Assembly: GCA_030549495.1 (NCBI GenBank)
Contig: JAUIRK010001029.1
Location: forward strand, 620,001 to 684,000
Source of the DNA: Nectonema munidae
Taxonomy: Eukaryota; Nematomorpha; Nectonematoida; Nectonematidae
Reading direction: 5' to 3'
Length of the DNA: 64,000 nucleotides
Notes under the pieces: model-generated
Seen by the model: the letters and a program-made list of their open reading frames with translations, nothing else
The model's database searches: none
What the model was told of the DNA's origin: nothing
Program-made: the position numbers and the translations under genes
Shown here: one piece after another, positions 35,300-47,534 of the stretch
How positions within the stretch are numbered: position 1 is the first letter of the stretch
Layout: the number at the start of each line of letters is the position of its first letter

Positions 35300-37050
35300 G
35301 GATAATTCTTGAATTTATCTAAGACTGATTTCGCTCAATGTTACTCCGACGATCTCCTCTTCTCCTTCACTAGCGATTCTCAACAAACCAACATCGATAA
35401 TATCTCTAGTTTTCTCAGATCCCTGACAAAATTCGCAAGCTCCTATGAAATCCTTTTTTTCTTCCAAAACAGTTCTATCTCATTTTACTCGCAAATTTAC
35501 TCCATCTTCCCTTAAAACTCTATACTTTTGTACTCCTTCCATTTCTGTCAAATATCTTGGACTCACTTTTGAATCCATTTTACGCTGGACCCAGCACTTT
35601 AAAACTACATACAAAAAACTCTCCCATATACTTTTTCAGTTAAATGAGCCATCTCATATAAATGGGGTCTTTCCATTTCTCACCCTTGCTTCATCTATAC
35701 TTGGATCGCACTTTCAATCATCCAATACGGCATTCTAACTTGGGGCTCAGAACCGCTCTTCCATAAACTTTCTATCAAAAATTCATCGATTATGTCTAAT
35801 CTGTATTACTTCGCTCAATTCCTACTAGCTCGCTCGAAATTCTCGTCATTTTAATGCCTTTCCCCTTCAGTTGAAAAAAATCTCTTCAAGCGTTTCCTCT
35901 TTGTACAAATCTTGTATAAATGGAAAATTTTTTTCCATTTCTCTGCTCTCTTCCTTCGCTCTCTCATTAGTCTTCATTCATCCCACTACCGTAGCGCTCA
36001 CAATTTTCTACCCTTCTTTTCCCCTCCTATATTATCATCATATTCTAGCTAATAAAATTTTTGCCAAATCTGCTGTTTGTCTATCCTGCATTAGTCAACA
36101 TAAGCTAAGAATATTTTCAAATGCCTCAAAAACAAGCGACCAATGTGCAGTAGCCTTTGCTATCTTCAAACCCAATTCGATAGTTCCTACGCATAGTTTC
36201 CTATCTTCAATAAACCCTCTGCACTCTTCTTTGTAGGGCGAATCCATTGCTGCTCTTTCCGTATGCAACCACATCCTTTCCAATCTTTTGGTTTTTTTGT
36301 CCATAAGCCATCTTAGTTCCTTTAACTCGAGAAATGTGATTAACTATCTTCGTCTGCGGAGAAAAGTTCGCCACTTTATTTCAATACTCTTCTCCAAACT
36401 CTTTCTTTTCTCAAAAAATTTTACAATCAGCATTCACTGGTGTCCGTATCACTGAAACATTTATGAAAACTATTATGTAGATTTAATAGCGAAACGTGTA
36501 ACTCTTTTCCAATTGTTTTCTCATTTTCTGCCGATTTCAGTATTTCCCACTTATCTTTTCCTACCTACATCTACGAAAAATGGATTCCGAGAATCTTTCA
36601 TCTAAATCACTTTTTGCTTCGTCCTTTTAATCTTCGCTCTATTCACACATGCTGCTCACTACATAATTTTGAAATGTCTCAACCCATTATTAGATGGCTA
36701 TCAGACCATTGTCCTTTTCTAGAACCAATATTTCCAAATCCTCCATCTGTAGATTGTGTCACGAAAGCGTAGAATCACCCCTCGACCTTTTGTTTTCTTG
36801 CACCACCTTCACTTAAACTGCCTCTATATTAATTCTCTCTTTATCTCTGGAATACGAACTCTCCCTTCGAAGTTTCAATTCTTCACTCCATCGATTAATT
36901 TGGGAAAGTGCTTCGAGATCACTCTACCTACCTACCTAATACTCTGTCATCTTTTTTCCTCACTCGATAGTTGTGTTGATAATTGAGTAATCACTTGGTG
37001 ACAATTTTTTCTATAACTGTTAATTGTGGGTGCAATAAAAAATACAAACA
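35300..37050 (+). mobile_element. 5'-truncated LINE with reverse transcriptase and RNase H remains
   Basis: The order is LINE-like. CYSDDLLFSF stands at the YxDD catalytic site of reverse transcriptase, then ISVKYLGLTFESILRWTQHF (thumb region). ASKTSDQCAVAFAIF, ESIAALSVC and IHWCPYH...VDLIAKR follow as the RNase H domain. The first RNase H Asp appears as Asn, and several frameshifts and stops break the frame. The 3' end has TACCTACCTACCTA and a terminal AATAAAAAATAC. An RNase H after the RT points to the I/Jockey-type group of LINEs; the clade is not certain. Confidence 0.75.
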
Positions 37051-38630
37051 CATTATTGGTCTATCGCATTAACAAATTATACCGGCATACGTAAGAGCAT
37101 TTGATCGTTGAACACACTGTCGATGTAGAAGTGTGAATCCAGGAATAAAAGGGAGAAAAACAATTTACAAAAGAGATCGTTTTTAGAGTCATGGTATAGA
37201 ACCTTCAATTGGTTAGAGCATAGCATATCTAGGCTTTTTGTTACGCATGCAGTTCTTTCAGTAACGGAACATCCAATTCTGAAAAGGCATTTGTGACCTT
37301 GAGTTTCAATAAATGACGAAAAGCAATACAAAGTCCTTTTAAACATGCGACGAGTAGTCATCACCGTATCTATTCAGCAAACAAATAAAATAAGGCGTAA
37401 CTTGTTCTATTGAGTCAATTTTGGAAACTGGTCGCAAGTTTATTTTGTTCAAAAGTGGTATTTAAAAATGTTCTTACTTTTCAAAATATGAGATGCTCTA
37501 TCAAGTGCATAATGAACTGCTGATTCATCCAACTGTAGTGAATTCATCAAGCTCGTGTTGCTATAAATTATATACTTTAAAAGATATAAGAATTTATAAA
37601 AAGCTATAAATCTCCAAATCATTTGTCTTCATGATCATATGGAGAATTTTTAGTTCTAACCTAAAGCGTTATACAGGTGATTAGAGACAAAATAAAGTGA
37701 GAAGGTACTCATTACTAATAGATGAATGTAAAAACAATAACGGACATGAAGAATTATCAGTTTGTTTTCGCTTTGACTATATCATATATGGATAATGATT
37801 TTTCTCTCATTGAAGTTACTCAGGCGATCACAATTACAAACAAGGTAATTCGATAAAATCCTTGCAGTTTTCCAGTTATCGTGGCATTTAGAGCTGACAG
37901 TTCACTGAACAAAAAGTTTCTTACAATTTTTTTAAAAGCCCCCCCCCCCCCCCCCCCCGATTTTGAGGATGTGCTACACTCGTTTTAAATATATATAATT
38001 TCCGTTCATAGAACGATACTTACATTATTATACATATAAAGCAATTATTGTAAAGACGTGACAATTTTTTATCCACAGGACCCATTCATTATTAAATCAA
38101 AAAAAAAAGAGAATTGACATCAAAAAACCAGACTATCATTTCTATTAAAAACGTATAAAAACATATCTTAGAGGAAAACTGCTGAATTAAATTATTAGTA
38201 TAATGGAGCAAATAAAAAAATTATAAATGTTTGTAAAATTAATTAAATATTCGTGTTTTAAATAGTATTATTAAAATGTAAATTTTTTTGGTTAATACGA
38301 GTCCTTTTGTTCACTATAGATTATAGAAATGAGTTCAAAACATTGGTAACCAAATATTTCTAACTAAAAGTTTTAAAAACAGCGTCGAAAACTAGGCACG
38401 TAAAAAATAAATAAATGATTATAACAAATAATTATTTTAAAATGAACATTAATTAAAAGTTAACCAGAACTGAAAAATAAAATTTCTTCAAAAAATCTAA
38501 TTATTATTTTTCAATAAAAAGTTTCAGATGTTAAAAATCTGAGTAAAAATTAACAATAAAACGTCCATCATTAATTAAAATATAATGGAAAATATGTTTA
38601 CGAAAATATAAAAAGTTACACAAAATCATA
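37051..38630. other. Gene-free stretch
   Basis: AT-rich. A minus-strand frame at 37077-37364 is unassigned. The only recognised element is the hAT end fragment at 37939-37976. Confidence 0.45.
37939..37976 (-). mobile_element. hAT left-end fragment with poly(C/G)
   Basis: A C-run of about 19 followed by GATTTTGAGGATGTGC is the reverse of the GCACATCCTCAAAATC left terminus of the 30754 family. The outermost CAGGGG is worn to GTGTAG. Confidence 0.6.
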
Positions 38631-38631
38631 T

Positions 38632-38637
38632 TTTATT
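38632..38637 (-). promoter_or_regulatory. Poly(A) signal of RPL31
   Basis: AATAAA on the minus strand begins only about four bases after the stop codon, implying a very short 3' untranslated region. Confidence 0.5.
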
Positions 38638-38640
38638 TAT

Positions 38641-39012
38641 TCAAAAATTCACTTTGAAGCTTTGAGTTTCTAAACCTTTAAAGGATATAACATCTTCTAA
38701 AGAGATCAAGGTAAAATACTTATGAATTGAATCCTTGTCTTTGTTTCTTTTCAATTCCAGTTTGATTCTTATGCGATAAGGCACACCCCTTATCCCTTTA
38801 GACCAAATATATTTGTTTACACTGTCATCTAATCTAACATCAGGAGTGAGCATAAGTTTCTCAGCAAATTTTCTTATTTCTCTAATTGCTCTAGGAGCCT
38901 TCTTTTTGAAACCGATTTTATAGAGCCTTTTATGAAGATTTATAGTACAGTATCTAACAATTTCTTCTCTTTTAATCAACTTAATATTTCCAGATTTTGT
39001 AGCTTTAACCAT
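38641..39012 (-). CDS. RPL31: 60S ribosomal protein L31 (eL31)
   Basis: eL31 sits near the peptide exit tunnel of the large ribosomal subunit, close to where nascent-chain factors dock. The 123-residue frame aligns end to end with animal L31 (125 in human). Matches include VRYCTINLHKRLYKIGFKKK, APRAIREIRKFA, TPDVRLDDSVNKYIWSKGIR and VPYRIRIKLELKRNKDKDS. No stop, frameshift or intron breaks it. It is fairly diverged and AT-biased in codon use, like the local DNA, so it is either the native gene or an old retrocopy under selection. LINE debris lies on both sides, which makes a retrocopy plausible. The start is the first ATG; the family starts at the equivalent place apart from a variable basic N-terminus. 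Confidence 0.85.
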   Translation of the reverse strand: MVKATKSGNIKLIKREEIVRYCTINLHKRLYKIGFKKKAPRAIREIRKFAEKLMLTPDVRLDDSVNKYIWSKGIRGVPYRIRIKLELKRNKDKDSIHKYFTLISLEDVISFKGLETQSFKVNF

Positions 39013-39560
39013 TTTATAAAAATTGCGTTGACGTAAATACAGATAAAAATTAAATTAAAAAAAAAACTAAAAATGATAAATTTTATTTGAATGTAAAATT
39101 ATAATATTGCAAATTTTATTATATTTCACTCTTTTTTATGCTTTACAATGGGATTTTTGCTTAAAAGTAGAAATATTTAATATTTGCATTATGAAAAAAA
39201 AATTTATTTCAAATGAGCCTCAAGTATTGTTAGGGTGGATCTCTCAGCTTAATAGTTGAAGAACTAAAAAAATCTAAAATTTTAAGATGTTAAATTTTAG
39301 TAAAAAATTTAGTATAAATTTAACTTCATTTCAAAAATTTTAAGACGTTAAAATTTTTTTAGTTAAAAATTTCTACACCTTTTTTTGTAAAAATTCCATA
39401 GCTCCAGACTTTAGTAAAGATACTTTTAGTAAAAACTGATACTACACCTTTTTACAGACTCACAAAACATCATCAAAAACCTAAGCCTCAAACACAACAT
39501 CTCATTCTTAACATATATCCTTGTTTCTAAACTTACCTATTTATCAAATTATTTTGAAAT
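39013..39560. other. RPL31 upstream region, no element seen
   Basis: AT-rich DNA that should include the RPL31 promoter. No TATA box or pyrimidine initiator stands out clearly. Confidence 0.35.
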
Positions 39561-39572
39561 ACACCTCTACTA

Positions 39573-40640
39573 ATGTATGATCACTCAAACATTCTAGAAT
39601 ACATTTATGTAGATAAGCTAACTAAAAAAGAACCTCTAAATACTTCTTACAACCGGGTTAACTCATTTCCCCTGGAAATCTATTCTTCTTTACATAGATC
39701 TTACACTCAATACCTTAGACAAGAACTCATCCAATTCTCAATCAGATGGTATCCGCACACTGCCCGTGCAACTCCTATTTCTACCGCATCCAAAAATCAC
39801 AAGGCAATCTTTGTAGATTCAACTGCAATCATCACAAAACAACTCATCACCTATTTTCTTGCTCCCACCACAATCACGCAAGATCTTTATTTCTTTCACT
39901 ATCCGTCAAAACTCCCAATCGCCCACCATCTAATTTCTACTAACTACTTTTATATCTGAACCTCCTCAATGCTCTAAACTCTCTCATTATTTTCCTAGAG
40001 TCAACATTGAAATCTCTTAACCCAGCGGCTTCTCACACCACATCAACTCACATAAAAAACCCAATAAAACTAAAACCTACACAATTTTTTAAAATTTAAG
40101 ATCTATATTATTTAACCGCCACCTACTACCTTCGCTTAATCAATCATATTTTTTCTACCACTTTAAAAATCCAATTTTTTGACACTTCAAACTCCCTCAA
40201 CAAATAACCAATCTCTCCAAACTAGCTCACTGTTAATGAATCCACAAGCCAAACCACTAAAATTCTCTCAAATTTCAACTTTATACCTTCACAAACATTT
40301 CGCAAGCATATGGAAAAGTCCAATAATGCTTAGGCATATCTTCCTACCTACCTACCATACCTAATATTGAACAAATAAATCAACTTCAGTGAGCTATTTT
40401 TGTATATAAAAGTATAGGTTTAAATGATGAGTTTACTAAAAATTATTTGGAAAACAATAATTTTTTTATATAACACACGAAATAGATACAACTTACGTAA
40501 TGTTAAATGTAAATATGCATCATTCAAAAATTTTTTTAAATCTATAAAAACATTTGACTCAATAAATTTATTTATTAGATATTTAAAAAATATCAGAAGC
40601 CTCAAACGTAAAAAGATTTTTATGCCTGTATAGATTCATT
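39573..40640 (+). mobile_element. Probable LINE 3' remnants
   Basis: C/T-rich DNA like the LINE at 35300, with CCTACCTACCTACC near 40338. At 40424-40633 a frame reads YNTRNRYNLR followed by FFKSIKTFDSINLFIRYLKN, resembling the C-terminal tail of LINE reverse transcriptases (YNTRxRxxL, then a short Lys-rich helix). At least two different tails may be joined here. The frame at 39573-39959 is unassigned. Confidence 0.45.
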
Positions 40641-41020
40641 TCAAAATTTAACTTTTGTTATCTTTAAACTTCCGCTTTATCTTTCTCTTCTTCACTGAAT
40701 ACTTTGGGTATTAAGGACTCAATCTCAGAATATGCCTATTTTCAAACAACATGAGCTCTTACCTTCTTAGAGCTACCCTTCTATTTTATTTTTCTTGTGT
40801 TTGTCTTCTTTGTTATATTTTTTTCATATGACGATAACCTAAACAGTTTTGTTCACTTTTCTTAATAAACTTTGAATTTCTTAATCATTTTTCTTATCTG
40901 CTCCCTCAAAAGTGGAAAAGGATATACTTTTTTAGTACAGTTTTATATTGTAATAAGCATTACATTAAAGATGAAACTTTATTTTTGAATTTGTTCAATA
41001 TATACAATCAATATCTATTA

Positions 41021-44000
41021 GAGGTCATTCACAATTGACGTCAACATAGACTGGGATGGAGGGGGAGGCTTCAAGTTGACAAAAAGTGGACAGGGAGAGG
41101 GGGGAGGGGGGTTTGGAAAAGTTGACATCAACATTATATATACCTTTCTCAGATCAGTAGATTTCATAAAATATTTATATATTTTATCTATACCTTGGCA
41201 AAGCTTGGGAGGCATTGCATATGCAAAGAAGCGAGAGCAAACTATATAGTATTTAAAGTTAAAAAATTTAAACGCTTATAGCTTTCTTTGGAGTATTTGA
41301 AAACTCACAAAATTTTACATAGCTGTCAAGATATAAAAACTTTAACTTATATTAAAGTTTGTTAAATTAAAAAAAAACATTAAAAAAAATAAAACCATCG
41401 TATCTCAAATGCAACGAACGAGGCAACTGGTGCAAAATAAAAGCGTATGTATTACAGTTTTTGCGATGATATTTTTTTATAAAACTATTATCTCTTTTTA
41501 AAAAATTCACATCATTTCTCAAAAAACAACAGCCATGATGTTTCATTAAACTTTATATCATTTTATCTTTTTACATAAGACATAATCTCATTTTATCTTA
41601 TAAAACAAAACCAAAAGAAGAAATTGGATAAAAATGAGACAATGAAATGAAAAATGTAATTAATTTTGAAAAATACACTAACTTATATGCCTCCGAATAG
41701 TTTTTATATCATTTTTATATTATATACAAAGTAAAATTTTGAGGAGAAATCAATGAAATGCCTCCAAAGGACTATTTAAAAAAAATATATATAAATATTT
41801 TTATAAAAAAACAAATTAAACTTTCATAACTTGTAATTGTACTAATATGACATTCACCGCATGTAGGAAATCACCAAGGGGGCTTATAACGTTTTCAGGG
41901 ATTGATATAACATCTTCAGAAGTTGGCTTTTCTTGTTCAGAACAATCAGAGTTGAGATTTTGTGCCAACTGCTTTTCACTATTTATATGCCAATAAACGT
42001 CACCACTACTAGGAGCCGGAGCAAAGTGTTTTAGACTACCTTCCCTCGATCTTGGATACCTTATGTGTGCATACAAATGATTTGCATTCAGTACATCTCG
42101 CGTTTTTACCAATTTTCCTTAAACCTCTGCATGGAGAAAAGAGCTATTGTGGTACAGCTGCTCCCATCGAAGTTTTTCTAGAAAATTTAAAGATTAAATC
42201 ATGCGGTGAAACATTGTTGAAGTATTAATTAACGTCCTGATAAAATTTAACGCTTCGGGGATAGCATCTTCACAGTGGATTACATTTTAATTCCTAGATT
42301 TCAGAGTTAGTTGGATATATTTCCATATCGTTTCCACAAATCTCTCAGACTGACCATTTCCAGCCTGGTTTTAAGGAGTTGTCCTACTAAGTACAACATT
42401 ATGAGATTTCAAGAAGTTGCAAAACTGTTCACTCATGTATACACTTCCACGATCAGAATGAACGTAATTTGGCAGTCCACATACGGAAAACAAACCGCTT
42501 AACTGCTTTATCAAAGTCGTAGACGATATGTCAAGGCAAGGCAAAATGGAAACGCGAAAACTCGTCGACAACCACCAGAACACATTTATTATGCTTGGCA
42601 CTAGGTAGTGGTCTATTGAAGTCCAAATTGAATCGCTCCCATGGCCTTGTAGCCTTTATCATTGTTTCTTCCACTTTAATGAACCTTGGCTTGATCCAAC
42701 AGCACACAGGACATTTGGAACATACGGAATTCTGCAACAAAAAAATGATAAATTCTTAGTTCTGCAACCGCGTGACTTCAGAATGAGCTAATTTTGAATG
42801 AAGGAAACGGAGGTTTTCAATTGGATGGCAGGATGATTGGCATGGACAAAGCCTAGAGGGAGCGTCTACCGCAACGTTCAACTTGCCGGATTTATATTCT
42901 ATGTCAAAGTAATAACTGGAAAGTTTAAGTCTCCATCTTAAAATCTTCTCGTTTTTGATTTTGTAAGTTTGTTTTTGGTTGAGCATAAAAGAGACAGAAT
43001 GAAAATTTTATCTACTAGGTAATGCCGCCAGTGCTTCAGGGTCTTAATGATTGCGAGAACTTCTTTCTCTATGATGAAATATTTCTTCTCACTGCCTAAA
43101 AGAGTCTTTGAAAAGAAGGCGTCAGGTCGTCCTTCTTGATGGAGAACCGCTGATACGGTTTAATTGTTTGCGTCTGTTTTAACTTCAAAAGTAGTCTTAC
43201 ACTCTATAGCCCAAATTACAGAATTCAAAATCTTGTTTTTTATTTCATTGAAAGCATCAATTTGTTCTTTACCAAGAGGAAAACTAGCACAAATTAGCGG
43301 GTTAATTAATTCAGAAAATTTATGAATTCATTTGGAATAATAACTCAACAAACCTTTAACTCTTTCTAATTCAATCAGTGTTTCGGGAACTTTAGCACTC
43401 AAAGGAACCTGGTTCTTTCAGGATCAGGTCTTATTTGTCCATTTTTATTAAACAACCAAAAAGGCAAAGAGAGCGAGTATTGAAAACACATTCTTGCTTA
43501 TTTAGTGAGATTAAGCTTAGATTTTCAAGCGAAAGTTGTTACCTGCATTTTTGTTAATTCTGTTTTTAGGTTTTTATCATCTCCTGTTCCAATTAGTTCA
43601 ACAAAAGAAGGCTTAACTATAGGCATGATAAACTGTCATTTTGGTTCACTATTTCAAGCTCAGTTTATGAAAACTCTTAATTGGATGCCGAAGGAAGAAC
43701 TTTAATAGAACGCTTCAGTTGCTTGAAGTGTTCAAAGAAATTTTGTTCAATTAAAGAAAAAAACAAGCACTCATCATTATGTATCTTTAAACCCACACAA
43801 GCTCAAATAATTAAAAAAAAATGAAAGGTACGAAGAAGTTAAATATGAAGATGAAAATAGTTTTGGGCTGAATATTTTTGATAGAATTGACTAAATATTT
43901 TTTACAAAATAAAAATTTTTCATCTTCTAATTTTTCTTTTAAGTTGATGTCAACTAAAAGTGGGAGGGGGGGGGGGGGTAAAGTAAAGTTGACATTGGTT

Positions 44001-44068
44001 GACAATAGGGGGGGGGGAGGGGGCAAAATTTGACAATAATTGGTTGACGTCAATTGTGAACGACCCCT
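41021..44068. mobile_element. 3-kb inverted-repeat element of unknown family
   Basis: GGTCATTCACAATTGACGTCAAC at the left and GTTGACGTCAATTGTGAACGACC at the right match with one mismatch. TA is present at both outer borders (41019-41020, 44069-44070). Below each end lie GTTGAC motifs with long G-runs. The interior holds only a Ty3/Gypsy fossil, so the element's own enzyme is not visible and its superfamily stays open. Confidence 0.65.
41816..43710 (-). mobile_element. Ty3/Gypsy LTR-retrotransposon pol fossil
   Basis: Read on the minus strand, the parts seen are the end of the reverse transcriptase region, an RNase H segment (KILRWRLKLSSYYFDIEYKS), the zinc-binding region, the integrase core (PWERFNLDFNRPLP, HSDRGSVYMSEQF) and a C-terminal piece (RYPRSREGSLKHFAP). 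No LTRs, gag or envelope were found. The copy is broken, with several breaks, and looks old. It lies inside the 41021-44068 inverted-repeat element. Confidence 0.75.
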
Positions 44069-45148
44069 TACTCTGATTTTTATATTGTTATTAAATACAT
44101 CTAATTTACACTCATTTAAGTTATTTATCTAATATATATATCACTATCTATGATCTATCATATATCTCAACGCTTTTCTCCGTTTGGATACTAATAATAA
44201 AAAAAAATAATACAGCTTTTATAAATGTGCAATTTTAAATTTGTTTTTTTGTTTTTTATTTGTCCAAGCTTTTCGGCTTGAATTAGTGTATAACAGTTTT
44301 GTGAAAAATTTTATAATCGCTAATTCATTTAAACGTTTTGTAATTGTCTACTATACTTCGTTTATTATTTTGATCAGTTTGATTCATGATACACAAATTA
44401 AAATATGCTTTTTCCTGTTTTTTAATTCTGAATATCTCGCTAAATGTATTGATATAATTAATATATGAATTGTAATTTTTTTCTTGCTTTTGTATATATA
44501 TGAAGTTCTTAAAAATCCTTTTATTTACAAAACATATCTTCTCAAAGGGGCGGTATGTAGAAAGTAAGAAAAAAAGTAGAAAGTAAAGTTGACATTGGTT
44601 GACAATAGGGGGGGGGGAGGGGGCAAAATTTGACAATAATTGGTTGACGTCAATTGTGAACGACCCCTTACTCTGATTTTTATATTGTTATTAAATACAT
44701 CTAATTTACACTCATTTAAGTTATTTATCTAATATATATATCACTATCTATGATCTATCATATATCTCAACGCTTTTCTCCGTTTGGATACTAATAATAA
44801 AAAAAAATAATACAGCTTTTATAAATGTGCAATTTTAAATTTGTTTTTTATTTGTCCAAGCTTTTCGGCTTGAATTAGTGTATAACAGTTTTGTGAAAAA
44901 TTTTATAATCGCTAATTCATTTAAACGTTTTGTAATTGTCTACTATACTTCGTTTATTATTTTGATCAGTTTGATTCATGATACACAAATTAAAATATGC
45001 TTTTTCCTGTTTTTTAATTCTGAATATCTCGCTAAATGTATTGATATAATTAATATATGAATTGTAATTTTTTTCTTGCTTTTGTATATATATGAAGTTC
45101 TTAAAAATCCTTTTATTTACAAAACATATCTTCTCAAAGGGGCGGTAT
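43983..45148 (+). repeat. Tandem duplication, 600/590-bp period
   Basis: 43983-44573 is repeated at 44583-45148 almost without change. The period is exactly 600 until a 10-bp deletion in a T-run near 44250/44847. The unit includes the right terminus of the 41021 element plus about 500 bp of its flank, so the duplication followed the insertion. Two matching open frames (44241 and 44878) are by-products. Confidence 0.92.
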
Positions 45149-47534
45149 GTCTGAAATACTTATCAATATCTTGATTCTGAAATGGTGTATTAAGCCTCTT
45201 GTGTTTGATAAATCATTTTTTAACTTATCTAAATTGATTAATTACGTAAGTTTTTATTTAAGTACAACTATGTAAGTTTAGTCTATAGAGATTTTTGCTG
45301 TGTCCATAGCGATTGCCTGTTTTCCGTCGCTTAACCGAATTCAGAACATTCATAAGAATCCCTGTCCTTCATTCACCAATCCTATATGTCAAAAAAAGGA
45401 ATACGAATTTTTGATATTAATTATTTTTGTAAAAAAATACAAATATAATTTTTTTCAATTTCATTTTTGTTTCAGTTTTATAATGGGAAAATCTAACTAC
45501 CATCTGTGAATAGAGAATTATATAGAGAATTTTATTACCTGCTGGAATGCCCTGCTCTTGTAATGATAAAATAAATATATTTGATATTTATTATGTTAGA
45601 TTGATGAATGAATATTGAGATCTGTCATCAGCACTAAGAATTACCGAGTACGGTCTAAAATATATATATTTAGCTATATTTTTCAACTCAAGTATTCCTA
45701 GCTAACCTATAAATTAGCATTTGTATTAGATAAATTTTTGAAAATTTATATTCTTATAGAATATTTAAAGCGTAACTCTTTTATATCTATAGTTCTATTA
45801 ACACATAGATGCTACTCGTTAGAAAATGTCATTTAAAATTTTTGATTTATAATTAAACTGCTCAAAAAAATTATTAAAATTTTTAATATAAAATATCTTT
45901 AAATTAAATATGATATGTTGGATTTATTTATAGACTTAAAATCAAATTTGTAATTCGATCCTTTTCAAACCTCTTTTCTAATGAGTTATGAGGTGGTGTA
46001 GTCATTTAAAGGGAAGTTTTAGAAAAAGATTTAGACCTAGACATACAGCTCCACTATTGCGAATGTTCGTAATGACCACCTTGGGAAACATTAAAATCTT
46101 AATTATGGGACCTCTAGTTTAGCAGCTAAGATTACAATAACAAATAGTAAATCCTAGAATCAAGATGTTTCTTTTTGACAGAAGAAGGAAGAATCAGCTA
46201 GTTGGGCGTCTCTGTGTAGATTTGACTATTATAATTTATAGGGATACATGCGGGGAGAGGGTAGGGTCGAAATGGGGTCAGTGAATGCTAAGGAAAGACA
46301 ATTGAAATTTTTAGGGTTTAAATTTACTAATATAATTAGTTTATTCTAGTTAATATTTTTGGTTAACTTGTTTATTTATGATATATTGTTTCAAATATTC
46401 ATTTAAGGTATAGTAATCGTATATTATTTTAAAAGTCTAAAAGTATTTATACATGATTTAATTTTTTTACCCCAAGTGGGGAATAACTTGAATAATTTAT
46501 TGACCCCAACTCCGCTTCTGAATTCAAACTTTTTTTAGTGACTGACTCTTTGACTCCGGCTGTAGCATCTTTTCACCTTCAAATTATAAAAAACAAAATT
46601 AACTATTTAACTAATTAAACTATTTGAATTTTATATTAATTTTAAAATCTGTTTTTCAATTTTAAGGTAAAAAGTGGTGTGTTATATAGGCAAATTAATT
46701 AAAATTAAGTTTAAAATGATAGGAAGAAAATTTTCAATAAAACTTTACATTTTTACCCCCTTCCAATTTGTTTTCAAGGAGGAGAAAAAGTCCTTCGCTT
46801 CACCAATAATTTTGAATTTTTTCAATTTTATATCATTAAAAAACTTGTTTGACTTATAATTAGACATTCTATATTACTTTACTTGTTTTGCGGTTGAGTT
46901 TTCTTTTAAAATAAAATTTAAAGATTATAAAAAAAAACTTATACTTAAATTCGACCCTTGGTTGAAATGTCTATTGATTGATTTGACCCTTTGTTGAAAG
47001 TCCCTTTGTCGGTTTAAACTTTTGTTGATTTATCCCTTGGTTGGAATATTTGTGGTTGAAAAGTTCTAGAACTAATAACAAAAAATCACCATTCCTATTG
47101 GTATTAAGGATTCTGTAAAACATATGATGTATCATATGGTCTATGTACAATAAAAGTTGGTCTTATCAAATATCTCATTATGGTTTATTTATTTTCACAA
47201 TTTTACAGTAACATATATTTATTATCTTAGATAATGCACCTTTATATAGGGTGATTTTAGGGAATACTTTACTATTAAAAATTGTTTCACAATTATTCAA
47301 GAATTTGTCAAAATTTCAAACAAATTCTCGTAGACTTATAATAATCTGAAGTTTTTTTAGAATTTGGTATAAAGTATTTTATATGGCAAACTGTACTGAT
47401 TTTGAGTATTTTATGCTACTCGTGATTTTGCGAATATGTCAAATATTTATTCAATTATTTAGAAGACACAAACACAAAGTTTTGTTTTTCCACTGGTCAC
47501 TAGCTAACTTACTGAAGGTGGTTTTGCCTTGTGT
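45149..47534. other. Gene-free stretch upstream of CLCN7
   Basis: AT-rich DNA. Worn GACTCCGGC/CCGCTTC repeats are near 46500-46565 and GTTGA-CCCTTTG repeats near 46955-47040. No upstream CLCN7 exon was recognised. The promoter should lie at the right end of this stretch. Confidence 0.4.

Noticed and set aside
44241-45060. Two near-identical small ORFs (MYNSFVKNFIIANSFKRFVI)
   Set aside because: Their identity follows from the 600-bp tandem duplication; the frame is AT-driven and resembles no known protein.
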